A DNA stretch of 64,000 nucleotides. Origin: Antedon mediterranea. Taxonomy: Eukaryota > Echinodermata > Crinoidea > Comatulida > Antedonidae. The notes beneath the pieces are model-generated. The model saw nothing but the letters and a program-made list of their open reading frames with translations. It did no database searches and was not told the DNA's origin. The translations under genes and the position numbers were made by a program. The stretch is from positions 7,970,312 through 8,034,311 of the forward strand of contig NC_092675.1 of assembly GCF_964355755.1 (NCBI RefSeq), given 5' to 3'. This document shows, piece by piece, positions 32,524 through 46,813 of the stretch (within the stretch, counting starts at the first letter, position 1; the number at the start of each line of letters is the position of its first letter).

Positions 32524-34439
32524 ATAGCTTGTTGATGAAATTGTACGTATTTTATCAATGCTGTATGAGCATCGTAATATCTAGGGTAACATTCAGCATA
32601 CAACCCGTTGACACAACCGTAGATGTTGGCCAAGCCACGGTACTCTTCTGTTCCGTCACGGGTCGAAGTATATCACAACAGGTTGCCTGGGTAAAAGACG
32701 CAACTATCATCAGTTTGAATGGCCAGAACCCAACTTTTAGACCGCAAAACGGAAGATACTTTATCGATGCTAGTCCAGTGGACGGCGATTTTAATCTGGT
32801 TATAAGAGATGCAGACCCAGACGATGACGTCGGAATTTATTCCTGTTTTGTACCCTCTACAAGAGTTCTTTCCACATCTGCCAGACTAACTGTTAACTTC
32901 CCACCTGCCGATCAATTCCCAATATGTTCCACACACAAATCTGTTTATCGGGAAGGTAACGTTTTAAATGCCGATTGTTCATCGGGAAAAAGTCAACCAA
33001 CAGTGGATGTTATATGGAGTGACGGCGAGAACGAATTACCGAGTATAGTAAAAGTGGATACAGAATCAAGTATCGGTGTGACGTCAACGTATCAACGTGT
33101 ACTAACTTATGTTGACAACAATCGTGAATTTTATTGTCTACAAGATCACCCTTTGTTGTCGACAACAAAAATGTGTAAAATAGGACCATTAGATATACAC
33201 TACGCTCCAAAGAATATTCGATTATTTGCAGCGAATGCTATTGTTGTTAAAGGTTCTGTTTCGGTTACCTGCCAAGCTTCGGCAAACCCGGAAATATTTG
33301 AGTACGAATGGGAGGTTTATGGATCTCTCTCCCCAGATCGGTTTAATATTCTCGACAGTATTTTAACTATAGATAGCATTAAGGCCTCTGACAACGGTAC
33401 AAATATATCATGTAACGCTGTAAATAATTTTGGGTCAGGAAGTGCGTATTTTGTGATTGTCATTGACAGCAATATGTTAGAGCAAGGGAATGTGTCGACA
33501 GGTCTTTCCGCTGGGGCGCTGATAGCAGTTGTAGTAAGTGTATCACTTGTAGCATTCTCGATTCTAATTATACTATGCGTGTTCAGAAAGCGAAATACAG
33601 ATAAACCAACACGGCCTGCTGTAGAAGCCCACTTGGAATCTGTTCTACAGAGGCATGTCGACACCCAACGTAAAAAATCTCTCACAGAAGTAAACACTGC
33701 AGAGAAGAATCCAGAAAACTTAACTGAGCTACAGTTACAGTTAAATACCAGTAAACCTACCGAGCCGAATAGAGAAAGTGTCAGACAGTCACCTTTGAAT
33801 AAAGGGAGTATAAAATCATCGCTTTCTAAAAAAGACAGTAAGAAACCAAATACTTTGAATACATCTACTGGCAGTGTAAAACCATCTCATCCAATTAATA
33901 AAGGGAGCATAAAACCAAGTATTTCCAAGAAACCTAATTTAGGAGATATCAATAAACGCAACGTGCCAAAATCAACTATTGACGAAAGAAGGAAAGATGA
34001 ATCCGCAACCGGTAGGATTAAAAAGTCGCAACAAAGTTTTAAGAAGGACAATTTAGGAGATATTCAAGAGAACAACGTGTCAAAACTTGGGGAGAGAAAG
34101 AAAGATGAATCAGTTAAAGGAACAAAACTATCTAAATCTAGAAAGAAACCCCATTTGGGAGATATGGAAGAAAGTGGAGTCAAACCATCTTTTGACGAAA
34201 GAAAGGTAGATGATTCCGAGACATATGCAATCGTCCTGTCTGGTAATTCAAATACTAGTGCGATTCAACCCCATCCTATCAATACCAGTGAGTACGCATC
34301 ACCGGAAAAAACACCAGACAAATCTAATAAAAATGTGGAAGGGCTAACATACGCAGATTTAGATTTTGGAAATATGAAACAGTCAAAAAAATCACAAACA
34401 CCCGAGCCAACAACGATATACGCTGATGTGAAGATTTAA
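32520..34439 (+). CDS. Ig-superfamily receptor with ITIM/ITSM-like tail, single exon
   Basis: An uninterrupted frame of 639 residues from the ATG at 32520. The frame is open upstream to a TTG, which is not used as a eukaryotic start, and this ATG gives a good signal peptide (MNSLLMKLYVFYQCCMSIV). Three Ig-like domains follow: Ig1 about 24-127 (Cys44, Cys109 in DDVGIYSC), Ig2 about 132-227, Ig3 about 232-317 (Cys251, Cys298 in SDNGTNISC). One membrane span lies at about 329-355 (ALIAVVVSVSLVAFSILII), then a basic stop-transfer FRKR. The 284-residue tail is Lys/Ser/Pro-rich with three LGD(I/M)-centred repeats at about 473-560. Four tyrosines lie near the end. LTYADL (Tyr611) fits the ITIM consensus and TIYADV (Tyr634) fits the ITSM consensus; TYAIVL (Tyr569) is close. 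Phosphorylated ITIMs recruit SHP-type phosphatases. The ligand is unknown. Lack of introns is unusual for an Ig receptor. Confidence 0.82.
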   Translation: MNSLLMKLYVFYQCCMSIVISRVTFSIQPVDTTVDVGQATVLFCSVTGRSISQQVAWVKDATIISLNGQNPTFRPQNGRYFIDASPVDGDFNLVIRDADPDDDVGIYSCFVPSTRVLSTSARLTVNFPPADQFPICSTHKSVYREGNVLNADCSSGKSQPTVDVIWSDGENELPSIVKVDTESSIGVTSTYQRVLTYVDNNREFYCLQDHPLLSTTKMCKIGPLDIHYAPKNIRLFAANAIVVKGSVSVTCQASANPEIFEYEWEVYGSLSPDRFNILDSILTIDSIKASDNGTNISCNAVNNFGSGSAYFVIVIDSNMLEQGNVSTGLSAGALIAVVVSVSLVAFSILIILCVFRKRNTDKPTRPAVEAHLESVLQRHVDTQRKKSLTEVNTAEKNPENLTELQLQLNTSKPTEPNRESVRQSPLNKGSIKSSLSKKDSKKPNTLNTSTGSVKPSHPINKGSIKPSISKKPNLGDINKRNVPKSTIDERRKDESATGRIKKSQQSFKKDNLGDIQENNVSKLGERKKDESVKGTKLSKSRKKPHLGDMEESGVKPSFDERKVDDSETYAIVLSGNSNTSAIQPHPINTSEYASPEKTPDKSNKNVEGLTYADLDFGNMKQSKKSQTPEPTTIYADVKI

Positions 34440-35149
34440 GGAAATATTAAATGTGTTTAAAATAACTCAAACAGAAACTAGACAAGACAGTAATCAACCT
34501 TTGAATGCATTAGCAACGTTTGAGCTTCTGCTGCCGCAAATTTATCATTAACCAATGAAAATTACGTATGATAAGTTCAAGATTACTTGTAAGTACCTTA
34601 GATGAGAATGATTGTTATTAGTCATCGATGTTTTAACGGAAATAGTTTGTGAAATAAGCCGCATAGCAGATTTTGAACATAAACATTATTGTATGAATTG
34701 TTCCAGTTGGTCATAATACACAATGCGTATACAAGGAAGATTCATCAAAAGTAGAAGCTATAGTTTAAATGTATGAATGCAGTTTATGTTTGCATTAATA
34801 ATGTGTAGGTCCATAATACAAATATTAAATATGTAGTATGGTACGCCAATGACGACGACACAGCCACAAAGAGACAATACATTTTATACGCACGTTCAGA
34901 GTTGGTAATACATACTGTACGCGCCAACCTTCGATACTTGATAAATACATGTTATTTAATATTACGTTACGATTATGCCAAAACAACAAACAGTTAGTTT
35001 ATAGTTATTTCCTGGATAAGCCATTGAGTGACGAACAATAGGCCTACCGTTGTTATTTTACATTGTAATGGGTCTGCTTTTAAATATTTGTATTCGCACA
35101 GTAGCATGCAACGATCGTAAATGTTGGTGTACTGTTAGGCCTAAGTGAG
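34440..35149. other. 3' flank of the Ig receptor
   Basis: AT-rich non-coding sequence, probably including the 3' UTR (ATTAAA at about 34446 and other weak signals). No gene is recognised. Confidence 0.45.
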
Positions 35150-35455
35150 TGAGTGAGCCTCGAACCCCTGCCGATGTTATGGTTACGTAATTACGGTTTC
35201 ACTGTCTTAACCACTCCATGGTTCTGGTGGTAGAACGAGTCTTCTCGGATAAGGACTATAAACCGTAGGTCCAGTGTACACATCTAGCTCGTGTGCACTT
35301 TAAAGAACCTAGTACATCTTTCGAGACGAGTAGGGGGTTACCCCGGTGTATTAGTACATCACAGCCACTGATCACCAACTGGGCCCTCTGGGAGACCAGT
35401 CTTTGACTGAAGAGGTTACCCAGTATAAATATAAATATAAATTTCAATAAATATA
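35150..35455 (+). mobile_element. SINE with inverted 5' part
   Basis: The 3' body (from about 35222: TTCTGGTGGTAGAACGAGTC, then TTCTCGGATAAGGACTATAA) matches the insertion at 48843. Just upstream, the tRNA-derived head is present in reverse: its complement reads TGGTTAAGACAGTG (box A-like) and GGGGTTCGAGGC (box B-like). The 5' end of the head abuts the body. The element ends in an AAATATAAAT-type tail. Confidence 0.6.
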
Positions 35456-36418
35456 AATTTCAATACACAATACTTAAACACTATCCAATCCAAATGAAAT
35501 AGAGTGATTTTATTGCTATTCATCAATTAGAGTATAGATGTACAATGTAATCATTTAGTTTGAAATTTGGAGATGTTGATACAATTTTGAAATGTTAATA
35601 TTTAAATTGAGAGTGCAATACTTCAACTGTTTTATTGAAATTTTAGTATTCATAAACTATATTGATTTTGATTTAGTCATTTTAATGAAGGTGTCTGAAT
35701 GGGTTTCAAAACCACCACGTGCGTGGCTGTACATAGCTAAAACTGTGTTTCCACTAGGACACAATGTGCAATTGCAATATGACGGAAAAGCATCCGAACT
35801 GTCATTGTGATTGGTCACATGACTTACATTGCACGTATTTCTTTGCTTTGCGTCTAAAGTGAGACCCAAGTAAACCCATATATCGTACTTTGTATTATTG
35901 TACTGTTTGTTATGTTTGTTTTTACTATTTTTAAAATTTTGATTTGAGTTAGTAACCAAACAAAAAGATGTTATCAAAACAATGGTTCTAATTAGATTCA
36001 TTTCTATTACTCAGTTGTGATACTGATTTCCGATGATTATATTTTGAAGTATAATTGTATCACGAACGAAATGAGAGGCCACCATTACACAGGCTAATTA
36101 GAGTACATAATATCAAATAAGATGTATACAATTGTTTTGAAATAACTATTTTTTTTATTTTGAACATGCCACTTGATAATACTCCATTAAAATAACATGA
36201 TCCGATCAGTAACACGTATTTTTTATAACACAAATAAATGTATATTTGCCATTTGATTGGTTATTGTTGTATAACGTGTCGTGCGGTAGTTTTCACATTG
36301 CAATGATTCAATGTACAAGTAGATTTCTGGGACATGTTTTGTTTTTTTTGTTCGACGGGGTAGGCTGATGGTTATAATATACGATCGATACCCAAACTGT
36401 AGAGTGCGTCGATAATAA
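35456..36418. other. Intergenic region with one MITE
   Basis: No gene is recognised. It includes family A copy 8 and, near 36154-36159, a minus-strand AATAAA that could end the Death-domain transcript about 260 bp after its stop. Confidence 0.45.
35737..35873. mobile_element. Fold-back MITE family A, copy 8 (diverged)
   Basis: It begins AAAACTGTGTTTCCACTAGG and ends GCGTCTAAAGTGAGACCCAAG. The core GTGATTGGTCACATGAC is retained. Divergence suggests an older insertion. Confidence 0.65.
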
Positions 36419-39090
36419 TCAAACTTCGTAGGGCCTCAACCCGGAGTAGTAAAGTACTGGCCTAGCAACATCTAGAAACGTCTTAGCTGCGTGCTCAAAC
36501 CCGCACGCAGTCAGACGATCAACGAACTTGGCAACGGTTGGTAAAATGCCACGGTCTCGACACAATGTGAGGGCGTTTGCCATCTGTTCTTGTGGATCTC
36601 TCTTATAACGTTGGATCTGATCAATCACTTTACTGTCCAATCCTTCAACCAAAGGCGATGGAATATTTTGAACGATTGACGGCCACTCATGTGCCCTGTT
36701 GACGTGCATCCAGCTACTGACGTAACGTAAACAGAAATCACAAAGTGCACCTATAATAGTAAAATTAAATTATTTTATAATTAATGTTTTACGTTTCTTT
36801 TGGCATAAAAATAACAAAACCATGCAATTTTCTCTTGCAAAACATGGTCTATAGGACATAATAAATAGGTGTCAGAATGCGCTCCATATTTAAAAGAACT
36901 TGTTCCAATTCACCTACGTGTAGCCTACAGCTTTTGAATAATTCCGTCGAAGAAGACAAACCCATTATTAATTGATGGCTAATAATCAAAATCTAAACTC
37001 AAAAAATATATATTCACCTCGTTTTGTATCAATTGAACCAATCGCATCAATCTGTGTGACAACAGATGAGAGCCCGACAGCTCGAAGAGCGCTTATCAGC
37101 TCCGTGTGCGTAGCGTATTTCCCACGTACCTCCTTCCAACGTTGGAGTAGTCGAAATCGCACTGCCTCTTCGAAGGTTCCCTCAGGGATTTGCATTTTCT
37201 CGATATCAACCCCCAATTCAACGGCTAGTGACTGGATATGTTCCGGATCAATTATTTTGGCTAGCTTGCTTAGCCCTAAATTAAATTCAACACATATTAA
37301 TACATGTATGATCAATCTTTAAATATTGGTAGTGTTTATTCGTCATGTAAAACTTAAATTTGTATATAGGCCTAATGCACTTACGTTTTTGTGATATCAG
37401 TTCTTCGTCAAGTATATGCGCATTCATTTTTAGACCGATTGCTTTAGATCGCATAATTCCAAGAATGTGTTCAAATGTTACGTTTTCTCCCTTTTCCATC
37501 CATTTTACCAAACAATTCAATAGAAACATTCGCTTGTTGAAATCGATTCCGAAAGTACGTGTTATAGCGTCTATGTTGTCTTGACTAATCCCTAGACTCT
37601 TAACCAGACGAAAGATAGTTTCACGACTAGCATCCTTTGTTATGATGCGCAATATAGTGACTGGAAGAGAAAAACAGAAGTAAAACTTTATATTTCATGA
37701 TTCTAATTTAGGCCTGACGTCTATCTACTTGCAAAAACAACATAGATAGCTATGGTAAGGTATTTTCCCGGGTACTTGCCTCCTATCCGCCAACGTTATC
37801 GATAACTGTGCCCATGATACCAACTTACCCCGGGGAAATACCTAAGCATATGCATATTTAATATGAAAATCGTTAACTGAAGTAAAGATTAATGTATAAA
37901 TTAAAACTATACCGTCTCTTGTATCAACAGATGTAATTTCACCACATTTCTTTGCCAAGTTTTCTAGTCCAATGTTTCGTAGATGTTTGAGGAGGTGCAG
38001 GTGGCACGCTCTTGCCGACGACAGCCTCTTGTGCGTTCTCTCTTTCCATCGGCTTAGAATCTGGTAAGTGTGTTCGTTCAGTTCGTCGGTAAATTTTGCC
38101 TCCACTTCAGTCATCTTTATCTTGAAATGATCACATAGCTTTTTAGGGTCTGGTGGAAGAGCGTTGGCAACTACTTTCAGAACTGAAAAATAGATAATTA
38201 GCCTAGATATGGACATCTTTAAATCATGATCTTTTATTCTTGTTGTTTTATTGCCTCCATTACAAAAACAAAACACTGATATGATATGAAGGGACACAAA
38301 AGTTAACTGAATTTGCCGTAGCATATTTAGTCATTGCTCCTTATCACATAAATTACATTATTAATCATGAATAAGAACTATAGGGCCTAGATCATATCAG
38401 ATATCAATGACAATCAAAGTACCGTATTGTTACATATAAATACAGATTTGTTACGTGTTGAAAATGTGAATGAAAATAATTATTTTATTAGACACTAGTA
38501 TTTCCAACAGCGCGTACTAACTGGACCCTGTTTAAACACATTGTTTGCGCGTAATATTGAGTTAAGCAATATTCAAACACGATAAAATTTAAATCAGTTA
38601 CAAAAAAAAAGTCTGATGATAATTGTATTTTGTAATAATCAATAAATTAAAATAAAATAAGAATTTAAATATGTTAGGCCTAGATCTAATGTTACTTACG
38701 ATTATCTGTAAGTAGATTTCTATTCAACGATTGCGCCGGTGCTGTCATCCGGACTGCTCTGAAGGCCGCTATCAATTTCTCAAACGACGCATTCTCCCCT
38801 TCTTGTGTTTTCCATTTCTTTAGAATCAGGTATCTCTGTTCGTTGAAGTCGTAGTGGTTGGGTAGCAGATTTAAGTTAAAAATTTCTGTCTCCGTTAATC
38901 CAAACAGGTGCATAGCCAACGGAATAGCAAACCCACGGTGTATATCTTTCGAAATAGTGCGAAGAATAATATCTAAAATAAATAAAATAATTGAAAACGA
39001 AATTAAGTGAGTAAGAAGTATAAAATGAAGAAAGTAAATTACCTTTTTTAAAAGAAAAGAAAAAAATAGGTAGAAAAAAAATCCGTCCCT

Positions 39091-39151
<61 letters not shown>

Positions 39152-40894
39152 AGAGACCCGGATGATTGCTAATCGTCACTAAACAATTCCTTATTATCTA
39201 CCGGTACTTGCATTGCATGAGTAATAGATAAGTACAATTGCGATATAGGACATTATGTAATACAATGAAATAATAAGTACGTAAGTAAATAAATATGTGC
39301 TTTAGCAAACGTTAATTCTGGTTTGGTGTATTAATGAATTAGTATCGATATAATAATACTGCCTAATTACTTTAAAATATTATTATATCATCAATACGAA
39401 ATCATTTTCTATTATTAACTATAGTTCTACATATTGTTATTTTATCATTAATTAGATATCACTGTTTGAATAGGCCATAAACTCCGTTAATTTACCTGCT
39501 TATGTACGTACGCCTTTTCTGGCTGGTAAATACAAAATGTTTTATTATTTTTGTTAAAAATGCATAATAACATTTTTGAGAATCAATTCCGTTCTGGTTA
39601 ATGTCCAGAGGTAAATATCCTTTTACTTTCGACGTTAAGCCGTAGGTGAACAAAATATGTGGTTCCTAGTAGTAGGCCTAGTATTTTTGGCCTTTTTTAG
39701 TATGCACTCACCTTTTTTAGTTTCATCTTCAGTTCCCTCGATGTCTTCTGGTACCGGGTCATCAAGCGCCTTAATAATAATATGATAGTTAAAAATACGT
39801 AATGTTTATCCGGATGTGAGGTTTCGATATTGAATTTTAACACATAAGGCTTGTGCTTTCTTATTTCGCCTATCGAGCTTTACTTAGTGTTATCTTATTT
39901 ATTTTGTTATTTTGAGGTAAATTACATTTTTTTAAATTAAAGTCAAATGTTTTAGTATTTAAAGCAATAGTGTATAACAATAACAACGTATGGTGTACCT
40001 TTGGTAAAACAATGGAAGCACTTGCCACAACCTTTCCTATAACACTTTCTAAATTGGTCATTCCGAACTGCCTGCCACTACCCTTATTGGTAGTGCCTGC
40101 GTGGATTGTAGTGCGATGTAGCATTACTTTACCAACATACTCAGGCTGGTATCTCCCTCTGTAGTATCCCTTTACGTAGAAATCTCGACGGTTAATACGA
40201 TTCCGTAGATACTTTAACTGTATCCGATCACTTCTGTAGCTGTGTTCTCCAAAAGTTTTTATAATGACGTCACCGATGACACGAATGATGAACGATTCGT
40301 CTACCTTAGCGTAAAATGGATCTGACTTTATAGCTTCGCACAAAGTTGATCCATTTTCCATCATCGTGTCACACAACTGGTAACGAATTTATAAAATAAA
40401 GAAAATAAAATATTAAGGTTCATGTATTCCAATACTTTTGTTTGTAAGATAATAGGTTATATTAATTTTATTTAGTCAACATGAATGTATCATCAACAAT
40501 AATGTTTTGCAATTTGATGTATTTTCTTTGTTGTTTTATTGTCTTGATTATGCCAAGCAAAACTCATTTCCATTTAATAGGAGAATAATAAAATGTCTTG
40601 AATCTTCACTTGTCTTGGACGCACGTGACAACGTAGGAGCAACGCAAGTGGTTCGACCAATCACAAGAGACTGGGCTTTCATCCCAATAAAAGTTGTCAC
40701 TACGCATTTTTTTTAAGTGGAATATTTTTGAGTAAATCAAACTGCGAGTTTTGAGTTCCATGATAAGTTACGACGAGTCCATTTCTTACCTTTTTATATT
40801 CATCTTCTTTGATTATATGAGCAAACACTTCATTTGGATCCTTTTCCGTTTGATGTAGAACAAATCGAACCTTATCTCCCTGTGAGTCAGGCAT
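36419..40894 (-). CDS. Five-tandem Death-fold domain protein, 8 exons
   Basis: Minus-strand exons are 40894-40790, 40376-39999, 39769-39712, 38972-38700, 38182-37913, 37660-37385, 37275-37018 and 36750-36419. The joins keep frame and give 649 residues. Exons 4-8 each encode one Death-fold module of about 86-110 residues starting and ending in phase 1 (about residues 181-271, 272-361, 362-453, 454-539, 540-649). They share the family pattern of a helical start, a central KW/RW (LILKKWK, ILSRWKE, LVKWMEK, LLQRWKE) and a closing small helix (FRAVRM, LRNIGL, MRSKAI, LRAVGL). The fifth is least typical. Residues 1-161 (exons 1-2), rich in basic and Tyr residues, match nothing I recognise. No membrane segment is seen, so it is probably a cytoplasmic scaffold for Death-domain signalling. 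No caspase, TIR or NACHT domain is visible. Upstream 5' UTR exons may exist. Confidence 0.78.
37754..37845. mobile_element. Small palindromic element in a Death-domain gene intron
   Basis: GGTAAGGTATTTTCCCGGGT at the left pairs with ACCCCGGGGAAATACCTAAG at the right over about 20 bp. The interior has no coding capacity. A weaker relative with GGTAATTT and TACCCGTGGAAATTACC lies at about 46012-46075. Confidence 0.6.
39074..39081 (-). terminator. Pol III terminator of tRNA-Asn
   Basis: The minus strand has eight T residues starting four bases after the last acceptor-stem base, the standard RNA polymerase III stop. Confidence 0.8.
39085..39157 (-). tRNA. tRNA-Asn (GUU)
   Basis: A 73-nt cloverleaf on the minus strand. 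The acceptor stem pairs GTCTCTG with CAGGGAC (one G-T pair), the D arm has GCGC stems with AATCGGTTA, the anticodon arm is TTCGG-CTGTTAA-CCGAA with anticodon GTT, and the T arm is GGTGG-TTCAAGC-CCACC. No intron is present. The internal A and B boxes are intact. It lies in intron 3 of the Death-domain gene, on the same strand. Confidence 0.95.
40600..40705. mobile_element. Fold-back MITE family A, copy 9 (partial)
   Basis: The copy keeps TTGGACGCACGTGACAACGT, GCAACGCAAG and CGACCAATCACAAG, with poor termini. It lies in intron 1 of the Death-domain gene. Confidence 0.5.
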
Positions 40895-43280
40895 GTTGTC
40901 GGCTATTTAATGTCTTAATAATCAAAATGTATACGAATGTATGAAAGTAGGCCACACTGTCTTGATTTCAAATACCTCTAAAATGCGTATGTAATATTTT
41001 ATAAAAGCATGGACGGTCATCAATGTAACTAATTAGAAAACAAATCTACCTTTTCAAATACCTAGGAGGCCTAACTTAAAAATGTATTGTTCTTTGACTA
41101 ATTAAAAAAAAAGGTTTCAAAAAAAGTGGGTCATTTCGAAGTATTATAATAGTTATTAACTTTCACAAAAAATTAGACGGAAAAAATAATTTAACTGAAA
41201 TACAGACGTTTTTTTGTTAGAAAAATAACTTTGACTTCCAGTCAAAGTTTTCAATCAAAACATATCTCATAATGCAACGCGCTTGTTTGGCTACTCTGTA
41301 TGCATAATCATAAAACATCCTCGCGATCTGTGTGAAAACACTTTCTCAACCGTGACGAGTTGTAAATAATCCTAATTAGCATCATGCATACTCATAGTTT
41401 GAAATCTTTGTTTACTTTCGTTCGCGACGATTTTCCAGACGAAATGTAATTAAATTAATTTACCTGTTAATTACGTAAACTTGTTTTTGGCTCGAATTTT
41501 CGACTTAAACTGAATAACTTTAATATTACTTTGATATGGGCAATTTAAATTTTGACCTTTATTTATTGTGTTTCAAGGGACAATACATCTTTAAATATAA
41601 CAATATCTAATTCTTATATAACTCGTTCAGGCTCCCAATGTGCTGTACCGTAACAAAAAGTACAGAAAGAAAATCCTAAAGGCCTATTGTTTTATGCGTT
41701 GATTACGAAAAGTAGGCCTATCACTGTATGAAAAGGCACAGCTTTTGATCGTTCCGTCCAGATCTCGTGTATGCTTTCAGTGAATAAGTCACATTGGCCT
41801 AATAATATATGCTTTTATCACAATGTTTGTCATTTAACTATATTACAATAGGCCGATCATTGCTTGTTTATTTATTAAGCATTTGGGAATTATACGTGTA
41901 CCTGCCAACCTATAACCTTGCCTATTCACCTTACCTACGGAGTGGAAGCGACAGACAATGTGTATAGGCCACCTAGGCCTACATCGAACCTCCTGCTAAG
42001 TCATAATGATTATCATCTTTCAACTTGATGCAGCTTTACAAATATATAGTATATTTAATGTTTAATATACGTAAACAGACAAATGTGTAGTCGATAGGCC
42101 TACCAACAAATTGTTAGAATGTTATATTAGGCCTAGCTAGACAACTTTTTATCAAGATTATAACAGCATATTACCTCAGTGTCTGTAATTCCTTGGTCTT
42201 GCCACACAGATAGTATGCCTCCGAGACAAGTTTGGTTTCCAAGACATGAAGTCAAAGGAACAAATGCGGTTTATTGTTTAAAAGACATCGGTGTTTGTCT
42301 AATTGTTTTTCTCTTAATGTTCTTTACCCGTCGCAACAAAGGCACTTGTATCGATTATCGTAAGAATTGTATTGTATCATAGCAGTGCTTAGTAATAGAG
42401 CTTACTTTTTCATGATGCACTATACCGCCCTCTTACGGACAATCAACTTTAAACTACAGTACATGATTGCTCGTAAAACGAGCACTGAAACTGTCGGGTC
42501 ATTAACTAATTTTGGTTTGTCGAAATAGAATTTTAAAATAACTTTAAACTATATTTTATTTCCTATCTATTGGCAAATAAATTACATATAGAAATGAATA
42601 ATGTTTGTGTTAATAAATTCGAATTCACTATATAACATTTGTAATTACTTTTATATTTTGTAGGCCTACCTGTACATACTAGTTTTCTTGTAAATAAGCC
42701 TTGTTCAATCACTTTTAGTAATTTACTTTGTCACTGTTTTAAAAGTGGAGCTTCCAAATAAATAAATATTTTTATTGTTTCATAATATATTATTATATTA
42801 ACAGAAATACATAAGTAGGCTTAGTGACAACGTTTATCATCTTCACTTATTTGCTCTACATTGGTTTAGCCTGCTATAAGTTATTAGTCATTTAAAAAAA
42901 CTGAACTTAAATCCATGAACGTTTAAAATACTTTGTGAGTAGAATGTTTTAAATATATAATATAATCGTACAGGCATTGTGGATACCATAGACTAAAGTG
43001 TTTATCCACGTTAAATCAATGTTAATTTTTTTAAATTTAACATATTGTATATTGTTTCTTTTAAACATGAATATTAATAGGTCAACTTATACTAATTTTT
43101 ATTTTACTATTATCATCTTCTTTTTTGTGACTTTTTTTAAAGAATCAACTTATTTTGATTGATTGATACTGTGCACATGGCTCGTACTGAACCATTTTCC
43201 GGCAGTGTTTCAAAATGTGAGATTTTACCAATTAGTCATACCCAAGTTCATGGATGTACAATTGGATTTGTATATTTTTT
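40895..43280. other. Intergenic region, Death-domain 5' side to CBM14 3' side
   Basis: No gene is recognised apart from the TTAA-ended MITE. The open frame at 42179-42382 lacks an ATG start and any domain. A donor-like CTGAG|GTAATA on the minus strand near 42173 could mark a 5' UTR exon of the Death-domain gene, but this is weak. The right end includes the 3' UTR of the CBM14 gene. Confidence 0.45.
41076..41594. mobile_element. TTAA-ended MITE, copy 2
   Basis: The left end reads TTAAAAATGTATTGTTC and the right end GGACAATACATCTTTAA, inverted copies of the termini at 1667-1994. The interior shares AATAGTTATTAA and AAAAAATTAGA segments with copy 1, but is about 190 bp longer. Confidence 0.65.

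Positions 43281-46813
<3,533 letters not shown>

Noticed and set aside
33317-33697. Minus-strand frame within the Ig receptor gene
   Set aside because: Antisense shadow of the single-exon receptor.
42179-42382. Open frame with a hydrophobic stretch
   Set aside because: Starts with GTG, lacks domain or splice support; at most it overlaps a 5' UTR exon on the other strand.
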